From Cercophora sp. LCS_1 (taxonomy: Eukaryota; Ascomycota; Sordariomycetes; Sordariales; Lasiosphaeriaceae): a stretch of 64,000 nt of DNA. Positions within the stretch are counted from its first letter, which is position 1, and every line of letters begins with the position of its first letter. The notes below the pieces were generated by a model. The model did no database searches. It was not told the DNA's origin and saw only the letters and a program-made list of their open reading frames with translations. This document shows positions 1 to 12,454 of the stretch, in pieces. The position numbers were made by a program, and so were the translations under genes. The stretch lies in NCBI GenBank assembly GCA_036250225.1, contig JAPZLL010000030.1:248001-312000 (forward strand), read 5' to 3'.

Positions 1-974
1 TTGATTCTCCAAGATGTGTCTTTTCAAGGTCTGTTTGTGGGGAGGGCGAGGAACTCTGCGGATGGAGGTTTTCATTTTCAAAACATTTGTTTGTTTCTGA
101 GCGCTGATTAACTGAGGCTCTTACTATGAAAACCTGTTTTCGGGTCTTTGTGTCTCGAGTTCGGAAACGTGACCTTTGGGCGAACTCCCTTCCCTGATGA
201 ATCTCTCACGAAATACGCTCTCCGGGATACAGACTTTTGAACCAGTTCATCACTAATGGATGCGAGGGAACCACGTATCACCTGAACGATCAGTGAATGG
301 TGTGGTCTTCTATGGTTTGGCTAGCTGCAACTGTTTACGGTGCGTGCGGCCCCAAGTGGCTGGCCAACGAAGGCGTAAATGACCACACTTCATCGACTAT
401 CTTCAACTATTACCAGCTTTCCCGTGCCCATCGCATTGTCGCCGTTGAATTCAAATTCCACCGGACGGTCCAAAAAGCGACAAGGGAGCCTTGATCTTGC
501 CTTCATTCAGTGGCTTGGACGGCAACGTCGACACCCTTCCGCGTCTTCCGCGTCTTCCCCATCTCAACGCTGGGGACGCCGTTGGTCCGCTGCGGATGTT
601 ATCCCACCGTCGCCAACGGTTCTCGCAAATTTAGCAAGTGGCCGTACCCCGCTGCTCGCCTCTGAGGGCCATGATATCCCTGGAGGCCTGATCTCTTCCC
701 GGAGAGCTTTAACCTTGTCCTGGGGTTAATCATTGAGCTTTCGCCGAGTCTTGATTACCTCGTCAGTAAAAACAGTTCGTCAACTGCCGATTCTAGGCCC
801 AACAAGTCCCATGGGCGGGGTTGGCCGTGGAAGATATCAACACCATGCCAAGACTCGCGACCCATCAAATGGTAGACTATAAAGGACATCAAGCACAAAG
901 ATTTTCAAAGAACACAGTTCAACATTTATCTGTTTGCCAGAGAGAACTGCCTCATACCATACCCGATTGGGAAT
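1..974. other. Intergenic, no gene recognised
   Basis: I see no convincing gene in this stretch. The short open frames overlap one another on the plus strand, have no family resemblance and lack well-placed splice signals, so they look like chance. Part of a gene cut by the window edge cannot be excluded. Confidence 0.5.
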
Positions 975-1389
975 TTATCCTTGATGGCGAGTCCTCCGCT
1001 GCATCCCCTCAACGAGCTTTGCAACCCAAGCCTTCTTCTCGTCGTGGGCCGAAGCCGGAATTCCTAGCGTTTCAGGATGCGCGCGCTGGCAAGCCTCCTC
1101 ATCCCTGCCATGAGCCTCCCGAGACGCGTCTCTCGCCCTCAGCTTTTCGATCTGCTCCTCCACCTGCTGAAGTTCGAATTGCAAGGCTTTGATGAGCTCG
1201 TTCAACTGCTCAAGGTTGAGGTCCAAGAGCTGGATCTTCTGCTCGTGGTGCTCGACTTGGTCTGCAATGTCAGCGAACTGGGCATTTATCAGAGGAGGAA
1301 ACGCTTGTTGAACCCCCACGGTGATCCGATCCAGACGACATACCATCTTTGTGGAAGAGGTTATCCGCCTTGGGCTTGCCTTTTGCCAT
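975..1389 (-). CDS. Small coiled-coil protein, hypothetical
   Basis: This is a two-exon gene. Exon 1 is 1389-1344, starting at an ATG with peptide MAKGKPKADNLFHKD. Exon 2 is 1261-975. The 82-nt intron has a GTATGT donor and a GCTGAC branch point seven bases before the CAG acceptor, and the joined frame is open, giving 110 aa. Residues about 16-55 form a heptad-like, leucine- and glutamate-rich coiled coil (QLLDLNLEQLNELIKALQFE), followed by a basic tail. Reading from an internal GTG instead of splicing would give 123 aa with a less plausible N-terminus. I do not recognise the family. The coiled coil suggests a protein-protein contact role, but that is inference. The gene stands alone, with about 2 kb of apparently empty DNA upstream. 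Confidence 0.55.
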
Positions 1390-3384
1390 CTTGATTTCGG
1401 TGAGCCGAGCGCGCTGGCGCGTCGGAGAACTTGGCCAAACTTTTGGATTTTATCGAGAGAGCGGATGTATATCTTGCGTAGGAAGGTTTGGGGCTGCTTG
1501 GCTACACTTGAAGGTAGAAAGATTGAGCGTTGCAGCTGGATTGTAGGTGAGGTGCCAAAGCAGTGTGACGGAAAAGGGCTGCGCTACCCCAGATACCGGA
1601 TGGAATATCAACCAGGGAAGGAGCAGCCCCTCGCGAGTCGGATAGCAGTCAGCTCTGTTTCAAAGCCACCAAGCACGGGACAAGCACTCTCAAGCTTTGA
1701 AAATGTCGTAAATATCCAAACGGAAAGAGCGTGCGGGACGGAGCAAAATCAAAATACCTGAAAGCCCGGCAACAATTCCAATACACGCGGACACCTCTCC
1801 AAGGGCGGCTTAGAGTCGGGGAGGAAGATTATTTAAACCAAGAGACCAACTTCTTGTTCAATGGACCAGTGGCCCCTGGGCTCTGTAGTCTTCCGTTCGT
1901 CTCCCGGGGCAGACAATGACGACCTCAAAGCACGGTTGTCCAGGCTGACGCACACCCTCCCGAGCAAACCATAGACGGCAAGCCTGAAAGGCAACGAAAC
2001 GAAAACCAGCCATCGAAACAAAAACAACATGACAGAAGAGCGCAATGTCAACTGCTCGCCGAATCCCAGAGGGCTTAAAGCATCAATCATGCAACACGCC
2101 ACACAGAGGCAGCAAGTATTAGAGCGTGGACATAAACCCCAGTTCCCGGCATTAGATTTGGCATCAACATTATGGTCTTCTGAATAAGGTATACTGACAA
2201 GAGCTGTATACAGAAGAATATTTCCAGCAGATCGCCGAGACCAAGATATCTGCGCGAAGAGGACGCAAACGGCGCCAAAGCCTTCCACTGCCTGGTCCCT
2301 TCAGGTCCGATACTCGGACCCTAGAGGATCGGGCGTCAGCCATGTAACCATTGTCCAGCGACCCTCCAGGTGAGCGAAACGTCATGGGTCTCGTTTTGGT
2401 GTGTAATATATGGGGCAAGAAGACACAAGAGAAAAGTGACTTCAGTTTTGATGGGTATCGCAGCTAGTAAACTTGATGAAACTGTATAATCACACACCCA
2501 AGTTTAATATCTACATGATTTTTTTTTCTTGTTAGAAGTAAATCTGCCATCTGGTTTGGAATCATTTGGAGCTATTTGTTTTGTATCATCGCCTCAAAGG
2601 GGAATCACCTGCAAAGACATAAAATGACGGTAGGAGTAAAGGAAAATAAACAGGTCGTCACGACTGAGACCAGACCGTGGATGATTGGTACGAGCGAGCT
2701 CCGTAAGTTCACCCCTTGCCAGCCAAGTGCCTAACACAAAATAAACCGCAGGCCAATAAATTCAGAGGCATCAGTTGTCTCGACAAATGAGGTCGAGGTG
2801 TTATTCCAAGACATCAAATAATATTCTATAGGCCTTGGGGTAATATTATCACACTGGTTATGCCTGTTGAGATTCAGCCAACCGGTGGAGTGTATTTGGA
2901 GCGGCCTCAGCTGTATTCAGTGTCCGGATTTGCATGTCACCCACTTGCTAGCTTCCGCTGTGAACCTCAGCTTCATACCTCGCTCCGACTGCACCACGCA
3001 ACGCCACGCCGATGATGTCTGATATTTACTTTCCTAGTCTCACCGAAAAGGGAATCAAGATGGGGTATCTGATGTCATGTCCTTACATCAGTCATCACTT
3101 CATTGAGATCATTGAATGCTGTCTTTTTTGCTTGCTTAGCTACCTAGCCGAATGCACCCAATAGATGAACCGAACCAGCACGCTGCTGGTGTCATCCAGT
3201 CCTGTAATTTGAAAACGACAACGGAAACCGAATGACCTCCGTTATGCACAAGTCTCCAAAAGCTATGATACCTCCCAGCCAACAACATCCGCCCATTGTT
3301 CATCTACCAAACCCACAAAGCTCAACGCCAAGATCTCATTGCCTCCCATGACAATACCCTTACACTCCCGTTAGACGGGACACT
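1390..3384. other. Intergenic, no gene recognised
   Basis: About 2 kb between the small coiled-coil gene and the 3' end of NPL4. The short overlapping frames on both strands have no recognisable motifs. A T-rich stretch lies near 2519-2529. It presumably contains the promoter of the coiled-coil gene and the 3' untranslated region of NPL4, but I cannot locate individual sites. Confidence 0.5.
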
Positions 3385-5556
3385 TCACTTGGTCTCACTC
3401 GCACCCTGGTCTCCAAATGTCGTCTTTGTCGGAGATGTATATGTGGGTCGGTCTTCGTTCAGCCTGACAGCAGCAAATCGCTTAGTTAGGGGTTCATCGG
3501 CGGGGTCGAATGACTGAGTTTGTCCTTGCGAAGCAGCAGCACTACTACCGCCGCGACTGCCGGGAGATGCTTCGTCCCGGTCAGCTCTAGAGCGCTTTGG
3601 GATTCTCTCACCAGTTGATTGGAGGATGACGAGAAGCGTCTGCCACCCTGGCGTCGACCGAAGCTGGAACGCCTCGGCGAGGTCGTGCAGTGTGGCTACC
3701 CGACACAGCAACGCCTCCTCGTCCTGGAATGGTTCCAATGTTAGCTATCCATCTGCTTCAAACATGCCCAAACTTACCTTTGACAAGACGCCCATCTGGT
3801 GGAGGAAGCAGAGGAGATGGAAATTGGACGCGTTGAGCTGTTCGCTTTTCTGGTTCACCTTGAGCATCTTTGCAACGGCCGAGTGTTCTTGCGACTCGCC
3901 CAGATACTCCCTGTTTGCAATGGGGAAGCCGTCATCCGTGAAGAGAGGTTTCTCAGCCTCGGGGAAGCCGTGCGTTAGGGTAACGAAGAGGTATTCTACG
4001 GGGAATGCGGGCTTTGCGCTCTCTTGAACGTTTGCGCCATACTCGTTGATCTTGCGGTAGAACACCTCGGGGATGTAGCGTGTTCTGCTGACTGAGCCAT
4101 CGTCCTCCTCTTCGTCGCGAACGAGCATGACTGTGGGATCAGCTGATGGCTCGATGATGTCTGCGCGAACCATCTCGACGGCGTCATTTGACATTTGGTA
4201 TGACGAGATCGAAATCTCGCCCTCCTCATTGCCTGATACAACACAGGTGACAAAGTTTGAGCCAAACCTGCCAGTGTCGCTCCACTTGGTGACCTTGGGG
4301 TGTTGGGCTTGAAGTCGCGCGGCAAACGTAATCTCCTGGGATGCGAGGAAATACGAGTCCGCATGTCGTTTGCAGATGACACTGCCATCGCCCTTTCCAG
4401 AATCCAACAAGTCGGTCCAGACAACACCAACCTGCTCCAAGCCGCAGAACCGGGCCACTTGGTCAACATCCTTCTCATTGTCCCACGGGTTTAGCGATAT
4501 GCCGTCAATCTCGTCGACTTGAGGAGGCTCGTAGATTGCCTCCACAACCGCCTTGATACCGAGGGGCACAACGTCGTATTCCATGTATCTGCCGTAGAGG
4601 AACCCCATTCTTTGTGCCCCAGTTCGTCGCCAGGCGTCCAGAAACTTGTCGATAATCTTGGACGACGCAAACTCGACGTGATCAACCATACGGAATGGCT
4701 GAGGCTGCAGCGTAATGGCGCTAGGTTGGCATTTTGTGCAGATGCCCTCAGGCCACTGGGGGTGCCCTGAAGGGCAGTCCCGCTTGACGCGGTAGTAGGG
4801 CTCGACTAAGGGAGGGATGAACGAGGCGCCAAGTTCGGGTTTGTTTGTCGCAGAGTTGATCTTGCGGAGATATGAGTGCATCGACATGTACTTGATCTTC
4901 TTCTCCTCCAAGTATTGTGCGTTGAACGGATCCAAAGGCATGCAGTAGTCGCACATTCCCTTAGGACCGTGACGGCACATCTTGTCCCGGCCCCTCGGAA
5001 TCTTTCCATCCTGCTTGTCAAGGCGGTCATCGAGGGGTGATTGCTTGACAACTTCCCAGGGGTTCTTGATTCTCTCGGCGGGGGTCGCAAGGGGAGGCGG
5101 GTCGATTGGGAAGTCTTCTGTCGGGAGGATCGGCTTGCCGTTAAGACGGTTGGTAGATGACGCGAGGCCGGTATCGGCGTGCCCATTCGTGTCAGCTTCT
5201 TGGTGTTGGTAGGTAACGAAGATGAGGTCGCCATTGCTAAAATACAGACCGTTAGTCTTGCAGACAGTGCGAGAGCGTCTTACTTACCCTAACCCCACCT
5301 GGCCGAGCTTGATCTTTGCGATGTCCGCGATCCTCTTCTGGTCGCTATCCTTGTAGTTGTTAGATAGTGTGATAGTCGTCGGGTCGATGGTCGAGGGAAT
5401 CTTTGTGAGCAGCTACGCGACAAGTCAGTTTGCTGGTCTCGGCAGTTTGCAGCAGCCCGAATCGAAGCTTACCTGGCGGCCAAGATCGCCAAATGTGTCG
5501 GTCTTTTCCACCGTCAGGCGGAACATGCCATCCGGCGTCCGCAGTCGTAAAAGCAT
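3385..5556 (-). CDS. NPL4: Npl4, Cdc48/p97 ubiquitin-recruiting cofactor
   Basis: Npl4 pairs with Ufd1 to bring ubiquitinated substrates to the Cdc48 ATPase, for example in ER-associated degradation. There are four exons: 5556-5473, 5412-5288, 5236-3778 and 3723-3385, giving 668 aa in continuous frame. The N-terminus (MLLRLRTPDGMFRLTVEKTD, residues 1-80) is a ubiquitin-like fold. Residues about 157-250 hold the zf-NPL4 region with Cys/His clusters (CRHGPKGMCDYC and CPSGHPQWPEGICTKCQP). The NPL4 MPN-like core follows, including GFLYGRYMEYDVVPLGIKAV. The last exon is Ser/Gly-rich and low in complexity near its end, so the exact C-terminus is less certain. The gene is divergent from SEC66 across a 673-nt shared upstream region. 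Confidence 0.93.
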
Positions 5557-6229
5557 CGTGACAGAGCCGTTGGATAACCAGCTATTATCGTCGGGACTGT
5601 CGCAAGGCAGGAGGGGAGCTGGGATTGCAAGGACGGAATGTTTGGCGATCAGTCAAGGTTTGGATGGGAAAACCGGGGATCGCAAACTTCTGGGATAGAA
5701 TCCGCCCGCGAAAGCTTCGCGGACAGAATGTTTTGGTTCAAAGTAGAAGGACAACCTTGGAGGCAAGCTTCTTTGACAAATGCGCCCAAGGCCGCAGGAG
5801 ACGTATGGAGGGGAAGCTTCACAGTGGGCCTTCGTCATACAGTCGTGCCTGGCCAAGCTCCGATTGCCCCTCGCCCAAGACTGGGCCCCAGAATCCAAAA
5901 AATCCGGAGACAGTCGGGCCGTGGGCTCGTGCGAACAAACGGTACGTACCCTGGCAATGCCGGAACGGCGAACCAGACAACCCTTGCAGCCCACCCCTGC
6001 GACCCTGGGGACAAAGCGACCAGCCAAAAAGTCTAAAGTTGTCAAGCTGTTCTTTCGGGCAGGGCTGCCACTACCGCGTCGGATTGCAGAGAGACACCAC
6101 ACCCTCTTCAAAGAGCCACGTTCATTCTTTGACAAACGACAACAGACCAAATTTTTGCGAATCTTATCGTCGCCTCTCAATTTTCGCAGCCCGATTGATT
6201 CTTTTCAGAATTGAACACTCTCCGCCACA
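5557..6229. promoter_or_regulatory. Shared divergent upstream region of NPL4 and SEC66
   Basis: 673 nt between two start codons pointing away from each other, so both core promoters and 5' leaders must lie here. The long overlapping open frames on both strands have no family features and I treat them as chance. Confidence 0.5.
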
Positions 6230-7076
6230 ATGGGGATGTTTGATATCGACTGGCGGGGCCTTGTGCTTCCGCTGGCCTACGTCGTCGTGCTCGGCGGCAC
6301 CTTTATGACCTTTTCTACCATCTATCGCAAGAGGAAAGCCGGTATGCTATGCCTATGCAACACTAAGAGAAACATCAATGTTAATTCGTTCGCTGCAATG
6401 TAGCTGAAAGCGCAAATCTCGAGCCGTGGTTCAAGCCCCATATCCAGCGAAACATCTACCTGTCGCTCCTCCACATGGAGCCCGAAGCCGGCGCGGAAAA
6501 GTCGCCCAAGGTCCCCGACAGCGTCATCCGGGCTGCGCTGTTGCGCCGCGCGGTTGAGGACATTCACCGCATCATCCAGATCCGCACCGCGAAAACAGCG
6601 TGCAGCTCTCTCCTGCAACGTGGTAGTGTTGGCGACGATCTCTGGCAACGGTTCCAGCGCGCTGAGAAGGAGATGGAAGAGGAGCTCCGGGATGTCGTGA
6701 TGGAGGTAAGGAGAACACCCTCTCTGTCATTCCCTGTCCAAAATTCTAAACTCGTTTCTCCCAGGCCAATGCCCTCGCACCAAACTGGGGTCAGATCATC
6801 TTCCAATCCGCCAACGAAATTGCCGCCAACACCGCGTTGAGGGAGCGTATTGATGAGGTTGAAGCACAAACACAGCACGAGAAGGAGTGGTGGGAGAAGC
6901 GCCGGGCCAGCATCAAGAGCGAGTTCCTCAAGGAGCTGGACGACGAGTCTGCCGAGAAGCCCAAGACCGCTGCTAGTGTCAGCGAAGACGAGCCTGTTCT
7001 TGTAGACACCAACACGCCCTCAGCAACTCCCGCAGCAGCCCCCAGCGGTGGAAAGAAGAAGAAGGGCAAGAAATAG
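6230..7076 (+). CDS. SEC66: Sec66/Sec71-like subunit of the Sec63 ER translocation complex
   Basis: Three exons (6230-6341, 6404-6705, 6765-7076) give 241 aa. The introns have GTATGC/TAG and GTAAGG/CAG borders. Residues about 10-30 (LVLPLAYVVVLGGTFMTF) form one membrane span after a short lumenal N-terminus. The soluble part follows, with EPWFKPHIQRNIYLSLLHME and ALLRRAVEDIHRII, which are hallmarks of the family. The tail is Lys-rich (GGKKKKGKK). In yeast, Sec66 works with Sec62, Sec63 and Sec72 in post-translational import of secretory precursors into the ER. The family assignment rests on the single N-terminal span, the length (yeast about 206 aa) and these motifs. It shares its upstream region with NPL4. 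Confidence 0.88.
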
Positions 7077-7440
7077 AGGACAGTTGAGCGGGGAGTTGCA
7101 ATGTGTTTATCTCTTGAACCGGTGTACATTATGTAAAGGAGAGAGACTCTTGGGGGAGGGGTTGTGGTTGTGTGGATGAAGCCGTATTTTGCATTCGGGC
7201 ATGGCGTTTCGGGGCTAGGTAGTTGTGTTACGAAATTTCATGGGGGAGGGATACGTCATCTCAGCAGCGCAATTTTGTAATGGGTCCTGAGTGTGATATC
7301 TCTTAGGATGAGAGTCCCACTAAGAATTACTGTATAATGACTGAGTTGAATCCAAAGCAACGCAACGCCCAAATCTACCAGCTCATGATGCAAAACGCTC
7401 AAGCCAGATTTCGCTAAAAACAAAGACACATTTTAATCCA
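7077..7440. other. Convergent 3' spacer
   Basis: 364 nt between the convergent stops of SEC66 and the next minus-strand gene. It presumably holds both 3' untranslated regions, and I see no gene. Confidence 0.5.
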
Positions 7441-7872
7441 TTAATACCACCTCGTCTTTCTCCGAATCTCCTCCTCCTCTGCCAACCGCGCCCTCCTCGC
7501 ATCCTCAGCAATCTCCTCCTCTGATCTCAAAAATCGCGCCACAACGGGTGACTCGCACCCCCTGAGTCCGATGAAGCGGCCGATCTTGCGGCGTTTCTCC
7601 TCGAGCGTGAGACCCTGTGGCCAGGAGACAGGGCACGGGTACCGCGAGGACCAGTAGCTTGGTGACCGTTGGTGGTAGAACGAGGCCAGCTCCTCGAGTT
7701 GCTCGTCGGTCAGGAGCCAAAAGTTGAGAAGGGTCTGGGGGAAGGCTGGATGGACTTCGCCGGATGTGAGCTGGACTAGTGGTGCCAGGGTGAGGCGCAT
7801 CTGGGCGAGCTTGGTTTGGAAGTCTTGGTTGATTGTTGCCCGGCGGGCGGTGGTGTTTTGTTGGGTGGACAT
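7441..7872 (-). CDS. Small hypothetical protein, 143 aa
   Basis: A single-exon frame of 143 aa starting at ATG 7872. The N-terminal half is rich in Leu/Gln (KLAQMRLTLAPLVQL). The middle has a Trp/Tyr/Pro-rich stretch (ELASFYHQRSPSYWSSRYPC) that looks structured, and the C-terminus is a charged helix (EEEIAEDARRARLAEEEEIR). No signal peptide, membrane span or known catalytic motif is visible. The composition is that of a real protein, and I regard it as a lineage-restricted fungal gene. The function is unknown. It lies downstream of ORC3 in the same orientation, about 760 nt away. Confidence 0.65.
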   Translation of the reverse strand: MSTQQNTTARRATINQDFQTKLAQMRLTLAPLVQLTSGEVHPAFPQTLLNFWLLTDEQLEELASFYHQRSPSYWSSRYPCPVSWPQGLTLEEKRRKIGRFIGLRGCESPVVARFLRSEEEIAEDARRARLAEEEEIRRKTRWY

Positions 7873-8634
7873 TGTGTGTGTGTCTGTGGTGGTGTGGTTT
7901 GTAAGGTCTTCTTGTCTGGTGGTTTCTTGCGTGGTTACTTGCTCTTCAGGAGTTCTCGACTCTCATAAACTGGTCACTGTGCCAAAGATGGCTCGCTCGT
8001 CGTCCGTCTGCGTCTGTGATTGAGTGGTAGCAGAGTAGATCTACAATGAGGTGGTGTGTGTAGGAAAAAAAAGGGGGAGGAAACGAGTAAGAGAGTGCTG
8101 TTATAAAGACAGCAGGAAAAGTATAAGACGGAGAATGGAGTTAAAACAGTTGAACGTGTTAAAAAAAAGGGTCTACTTAACCCGAATAATGATGACTGCA
8201 AGGCAGTGAAACAAGTAGCAGCAAATCGTGCAGGTGGTGTTTCTGGTATCGTCAGGTGAGATGAGAGATCAGAGAGAGGAGAAATCAACAGACAGGACGA
8301 AGCCGGGAGCGTCTCGATTCTTGTACCATGTGGGAGAAGAGGGGAGGGATTCTTTCTTTGAAGCCCAACACCTTCACAACAGCTTCTTTGTTTCCGAGTT
8401 ATTTCTGGAACGAGAAGGTGGTCAGGGCAAGCGGTCGAGTATTGTTTGTCCTGCGATCTTTGTTCGCGGGCGGGAACAATCCGAGACATTGTTCAAATGC
8501 TGACATTCCAAGGCCTGCAAGGCCAAAAAACCACACGCAGTAGATAAGCAGCGAATCCCTAATGCGACGACAATGCCTGTTGATTCAAATCCTCTGTCCA
8601 TTCCAGTCGGTGGCGCTTCTTTTCCGCGACCGAT
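7873..8634. other. Intergenic spacer with pyrimidine-rich tracts
   Basis: 762 nt between the 3' end of ORC3 and the start of the 143-aa gene. On the minus strand the part next to the start codon is a run of CT/CA-rich sequence typical of fungal 5' leaders. No gene is seen. Confidence 0.45.
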
Positions 8635-11021
8635 TTAAATCCACTTCAACTTGGCAATGTGGTCGGCTTTCTTCTTGCTCTGTTTCACAAAGCCCATCGC
8701 CCTAAGTTCCCCTAAACCCCTGTAAAACTGCACCAGTGCGGTTCGCTCGTCGTGCCCAACTTCGGTCTCATCACCGACAAGGGCGTAGTAGGCCGACCAA
8801 AGGTCTGCAACATTGATGAGGGCACCGGCCTCCAGATAAAGGTGGTACAGGATGGCCGTTGTTGGTAGTGTTGCAGCGGTGGTGTCGTTGGCCTTCTTGC
8901 AGCACGTGCAGGACAGGTAGTCGTGTGGCCGGGATAGCGCTCGTCCGAATGTCAGGCCCGGGCGGGGTATAAAGACGTCCCGGTAAGGCGACTTTGAGTC
9001 GTACACCCATGCTTCGTGTAGGAGGAGATCTGTGACAGGCTCGCTCTGGATGGTCTGCGAGAGAAGCACGACAAGCTTGTCGATTGCCTTGGTGAACTCT
9101 TTGTCCACCTCGGTCAGGGTAGCCGTATCATGGCTCAGCTGCACCTTTTGGGCCACCACTGTCGTCCGAAGGACCTTGCTCTGGGCCGTATACTTGCTCT
9201 TTAGCGTGTGGCGAGCGTCTTTTGCGCGCTCCGACAACCCCTCGATCTCGTCTTGAATCTGAGACAGCGACGTGACAAGCCCTTCACTGTCGGCTTCCCA
9301 ACCTTCCAGGCCGAGCTCGGTGCTGCCCGTCCGCACGGCGCCCAAGACGCGACCGATTAGTCCCACAAGCTCGTTGGGACCCAGATGTCGCACATTGTCG
9401 ACGAGCGTAGAGTCTTCGGATTCCAGATTGATCCCTTCTCCCAACGCCGAGATGTAAAGATCCGTGAAGGGTGTCGAGAGAAGGTCCGTCGCGGTGATTA
9501 AGTGGATGGATCGGAGTAGTTGAGTCAAGTACTTCGTCCTCTGTTCTTCCTGTGTCAAAATGTGGTCAACCAAGTAGGTATCGTCCTCCAGCATAGACTG
9601 AGCATGGATCAGCTGTCTTGCTTCGACACAAGCTTCAACGTGAGTCCTGAACGAGTCCAGGGATCGAATAGCTTCCAGGTGCTCAGCTTGAAGCAGTCCC
9701 TTGAGCTTGCCCTCTTCGGCGAGAAGGAAGCTTAAAGGGTTTGCGTAAAAGTGGCACATGTATGCGTACTTCAGAGGTGTTAGCGCCACCCCACCAACAT
9801 GTGAATAAAACCAACCTTCAAAGAGCTGATGAAGACCTGGATGCCCGCAACCTGGTCCTTCTGCCGCTCTACCAAGCTGCGAAGCAAGGAGGGACCCAGT
9901 CTCAGCATCGCCTGACTTCCAGCAACGGCAGCTTTGAAGACACTCTCGAGTACCGAGTCCGCCTGCACGACATCAAACTGTCCTCCGTAAAGATGGCGTG
10001 CCGTAGACTTGAGAAGCCTCGCCTGGAACAGCTCAACCGAGGTAGCGATGCCAAACAGCATCGAGAACTGGATCCTGTCTTGCCATGAACTGAGCCAGTT
10101 AGCATATCAGATACGAAAGCGCAACGACCAAAACCTACTGGAAAAGCTGGATCAGATCCATCAACAGCCCATTATCAAACGCCTCGCTGTCCTGAAAAGC
10201 AACAACAACCCTCCTCGACTCCTGCCTTTTGAGCGCAACATGCAGCGCCTCTAGATCATAATCAAGATATTTCCTGCCCTATCACACCGTCAGCTCTCTC
10301 ATCCCCAACCCCAACCTAGAAGAAAACTCACATCCTGCCCAAGCGCAACCTCGTCCTCACCCTCATCCTCCCCACTCGCCGCCGCCTCCCTAATGATCTT
10401 CTTCAACGCACCCTTCAAATTGGGCGCCTCAGTCGACCTGAGCCTCACAAACTTGGCCCGTCCATCCACACACAGCCTCTCCCCAAGCTGCTCAAACAAC
10501 AAATCTTGCGACGCGATATTCGGACCCGTGATGATAAATCCAGCAGGTATTTTCCCCCTTTGCACATCAGCAACTACTCTCTTAGCCCATCAGTGTCGAA
10601 ACTCACCTCTCCCCCTCTCCCCTCCGCAGGAACCAGTCCACTTCCTCCAACGTATTCCGATTCTCCTCCCTCAAGACATCCTGAATCCGCCCCTCCAAGA
10701 CCGGCCACGCTTTACCAAAGAGTTCGCCCCTAAGCTTGACGCACGCTTCACTCTCTTGTCCGGTCAACAAGCGCATGAATCCCAGCTGCTGGGCATCCTC
10801 CTCCGCATGGGCATGAGGTTGGGGGTGGGTGAGATCCTTCTTCGCACTGATTCTCCTCCGTTTGCTCGGCCTTGCCTTTTCTACTGTAGGATTGTCGGAA
10901 GGATTGAAGATGTATGCCACCTATTGAATCGTCAATCACTCAACTTATATGACATGGTGCAAGTAAAAACACGAACCCTGTGATCATCTTCTTGAAATGT
11001 GGTATCGTCTATTTCAGCCAT
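8635..11021 (-). CDS. ORC3: Origin recognition complex subunit 3
   Basis: Orc3 is part of the six-subunit complex that marks replication origins and helps load MCM helicase. Six exons (11021-10977, 10920-10607, 10557-10332, 10278-10139, 10089-9816, 9768-8635) join in frame to 710 aa, the usual length. The N-terminus reads MAEIDDTTFQEDDHR then VAYIFNPSDN, with a basic stretch (RPSKRRR). The AAA-like region includes GKIPAGFIITGPNIASQ and RRVVVAFQDSEAFDNGLLMD. It lacks a proper Walker A lysine motif, as is normal for Orc3. The insert and winged-helix end carry SSLKYAYMCHFYANPLSFLL and a C-terminal KKKADHIAKLKWI. All introns are 40-60 nt. It lies in a run of minus-strand genes. Confidence 0.9.
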
Positions 11022-12454
11022 GGCTCTTCACACAACAGTTTTAATATGTGACGTATGTGGGGTTTAGCAAATGCAGCATGTGTAAAGCGAGCAAAAGTGG
11101 GTGAGTGAGTGGGTGAGATGACCTTGGACGGGAGAGAGACGCGACTTGAACGCGGTCGAGGAGCGAGCGGGCACACAAGCCACGACTTGGCTCTTGGCTG
11201 GCGCCACCACACGCTAGACCTCAGGGGAATTTTACAGAACACCAAGCAAAGAACAACCTACTTTCCATATAATAATCAGAGCATTCAACAAGCGAGAAAT
11301 ATTTTGAGAATCGTAGTAGAAATTAGAAAGTCTACCGACTTGACAAGATTCTCAAAGTCAGAAGCGCACAAACACACCGAATACCAACACAAATCCAATA
11401 TTTTGTCCAGCTTTACAACATGTGCTCCACCATTGTTCGCCACAGAAAACAAAGCGTCATTATCAAACTCGATACATACAATGCACCACAATACCCATTA
11501 TGACCGATCCCTTTCAACAAGGCAAACAAAGAGGCATTCCCTTTTTACTATCGATGAAATAAATGTCGGTAAAGAAAACCCCCGACTCCCGTCACATCAC
11601 ATCACTCGTGCTCGTTGACCCTCCTCCCACTGCCAACTTTAAGTCGCCCTTCACCTCACCACAGACACTCGACACGTAGGGAACCTGGACCAAGCTTGAA
11701 AGCCATTTCATTTATCTTCCCGCTCTACAAAATCTCATTTTGCCCTCGCTTTCTTTCTTGCCCATCGCAAGACACTTGTCTGCGAAAAAAAGAGTATTTG
11801 GCCCCCCATCTTTTCCGCTTCCGGCCTTCCATCCCGTCATTCATAGAGGCCGAAGAAAATCTGCACTAGGATAAACAACTCCCCCGCTGTAAGGTGAAAA
11901 CCACCCATCCATCACTTTCCATCAGATGTCGAGCTTGCCAAGATAGCAAATCCCCATCCATCTCTCTCCTGACGGCCCATCTCTGCCACGTTGTTCTTGT
12001 GGTGCCAAGCACCCACCAAATCGTCCCTTTGTACAGTCGGGTCCTTCAGCCCACACGTGGGAGAGAACCCAAAGGGATATCGGAGACATAGACTAGAGAA
12101 AAAACGAAAGAACGATGCCGTTTCATCAAGCCGGAACACCCCCCCCCCATTCCGAGAATGGCCGATGTGCAAAAAAGAGCAAGAGAGCAATTCCCAAAGA
12201 ACGCATAATTTTACAAGCCGAAAGCAGATGTTGGTTGGAAGACCATGTGATCCCAGGCAAGGCAGCCTCGTGAAACGTGCCGCCATCAGAGCCCCGTATG
12301 GGATCCATGAGATCTTGACCTCTCCTATAATTCCCCAATAGCTTAGAGACAAGTGCCAAAAACCCCTGCTGGGCGTGGCTAGGACTGTTACTCCTGAGAC
12401 TCGTCATTGCTCGTGTCCCAGATCTGCCCGTATTAGACCGGGTCCGAAAGCAGA
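11022..12454. other. Long intergenic spacer
   Basis: 1.4 kb between the 3' end of the PWWP gene and the start of ORC3. The frames on both strands are short and overlapping, and homopolymer C (about 12139-12147) is present. It probably contains the ORC3 promoter and a long 3' untranslated region of the PWWP gene. No gene is recognised. Confidence 0.5.

Noticed and set aside
11120..11230. T-arm-like GCGTTCAAGTCGCG on the minus strand
   Set aside because: No D arm, acceptor stem or A box at the right distance.
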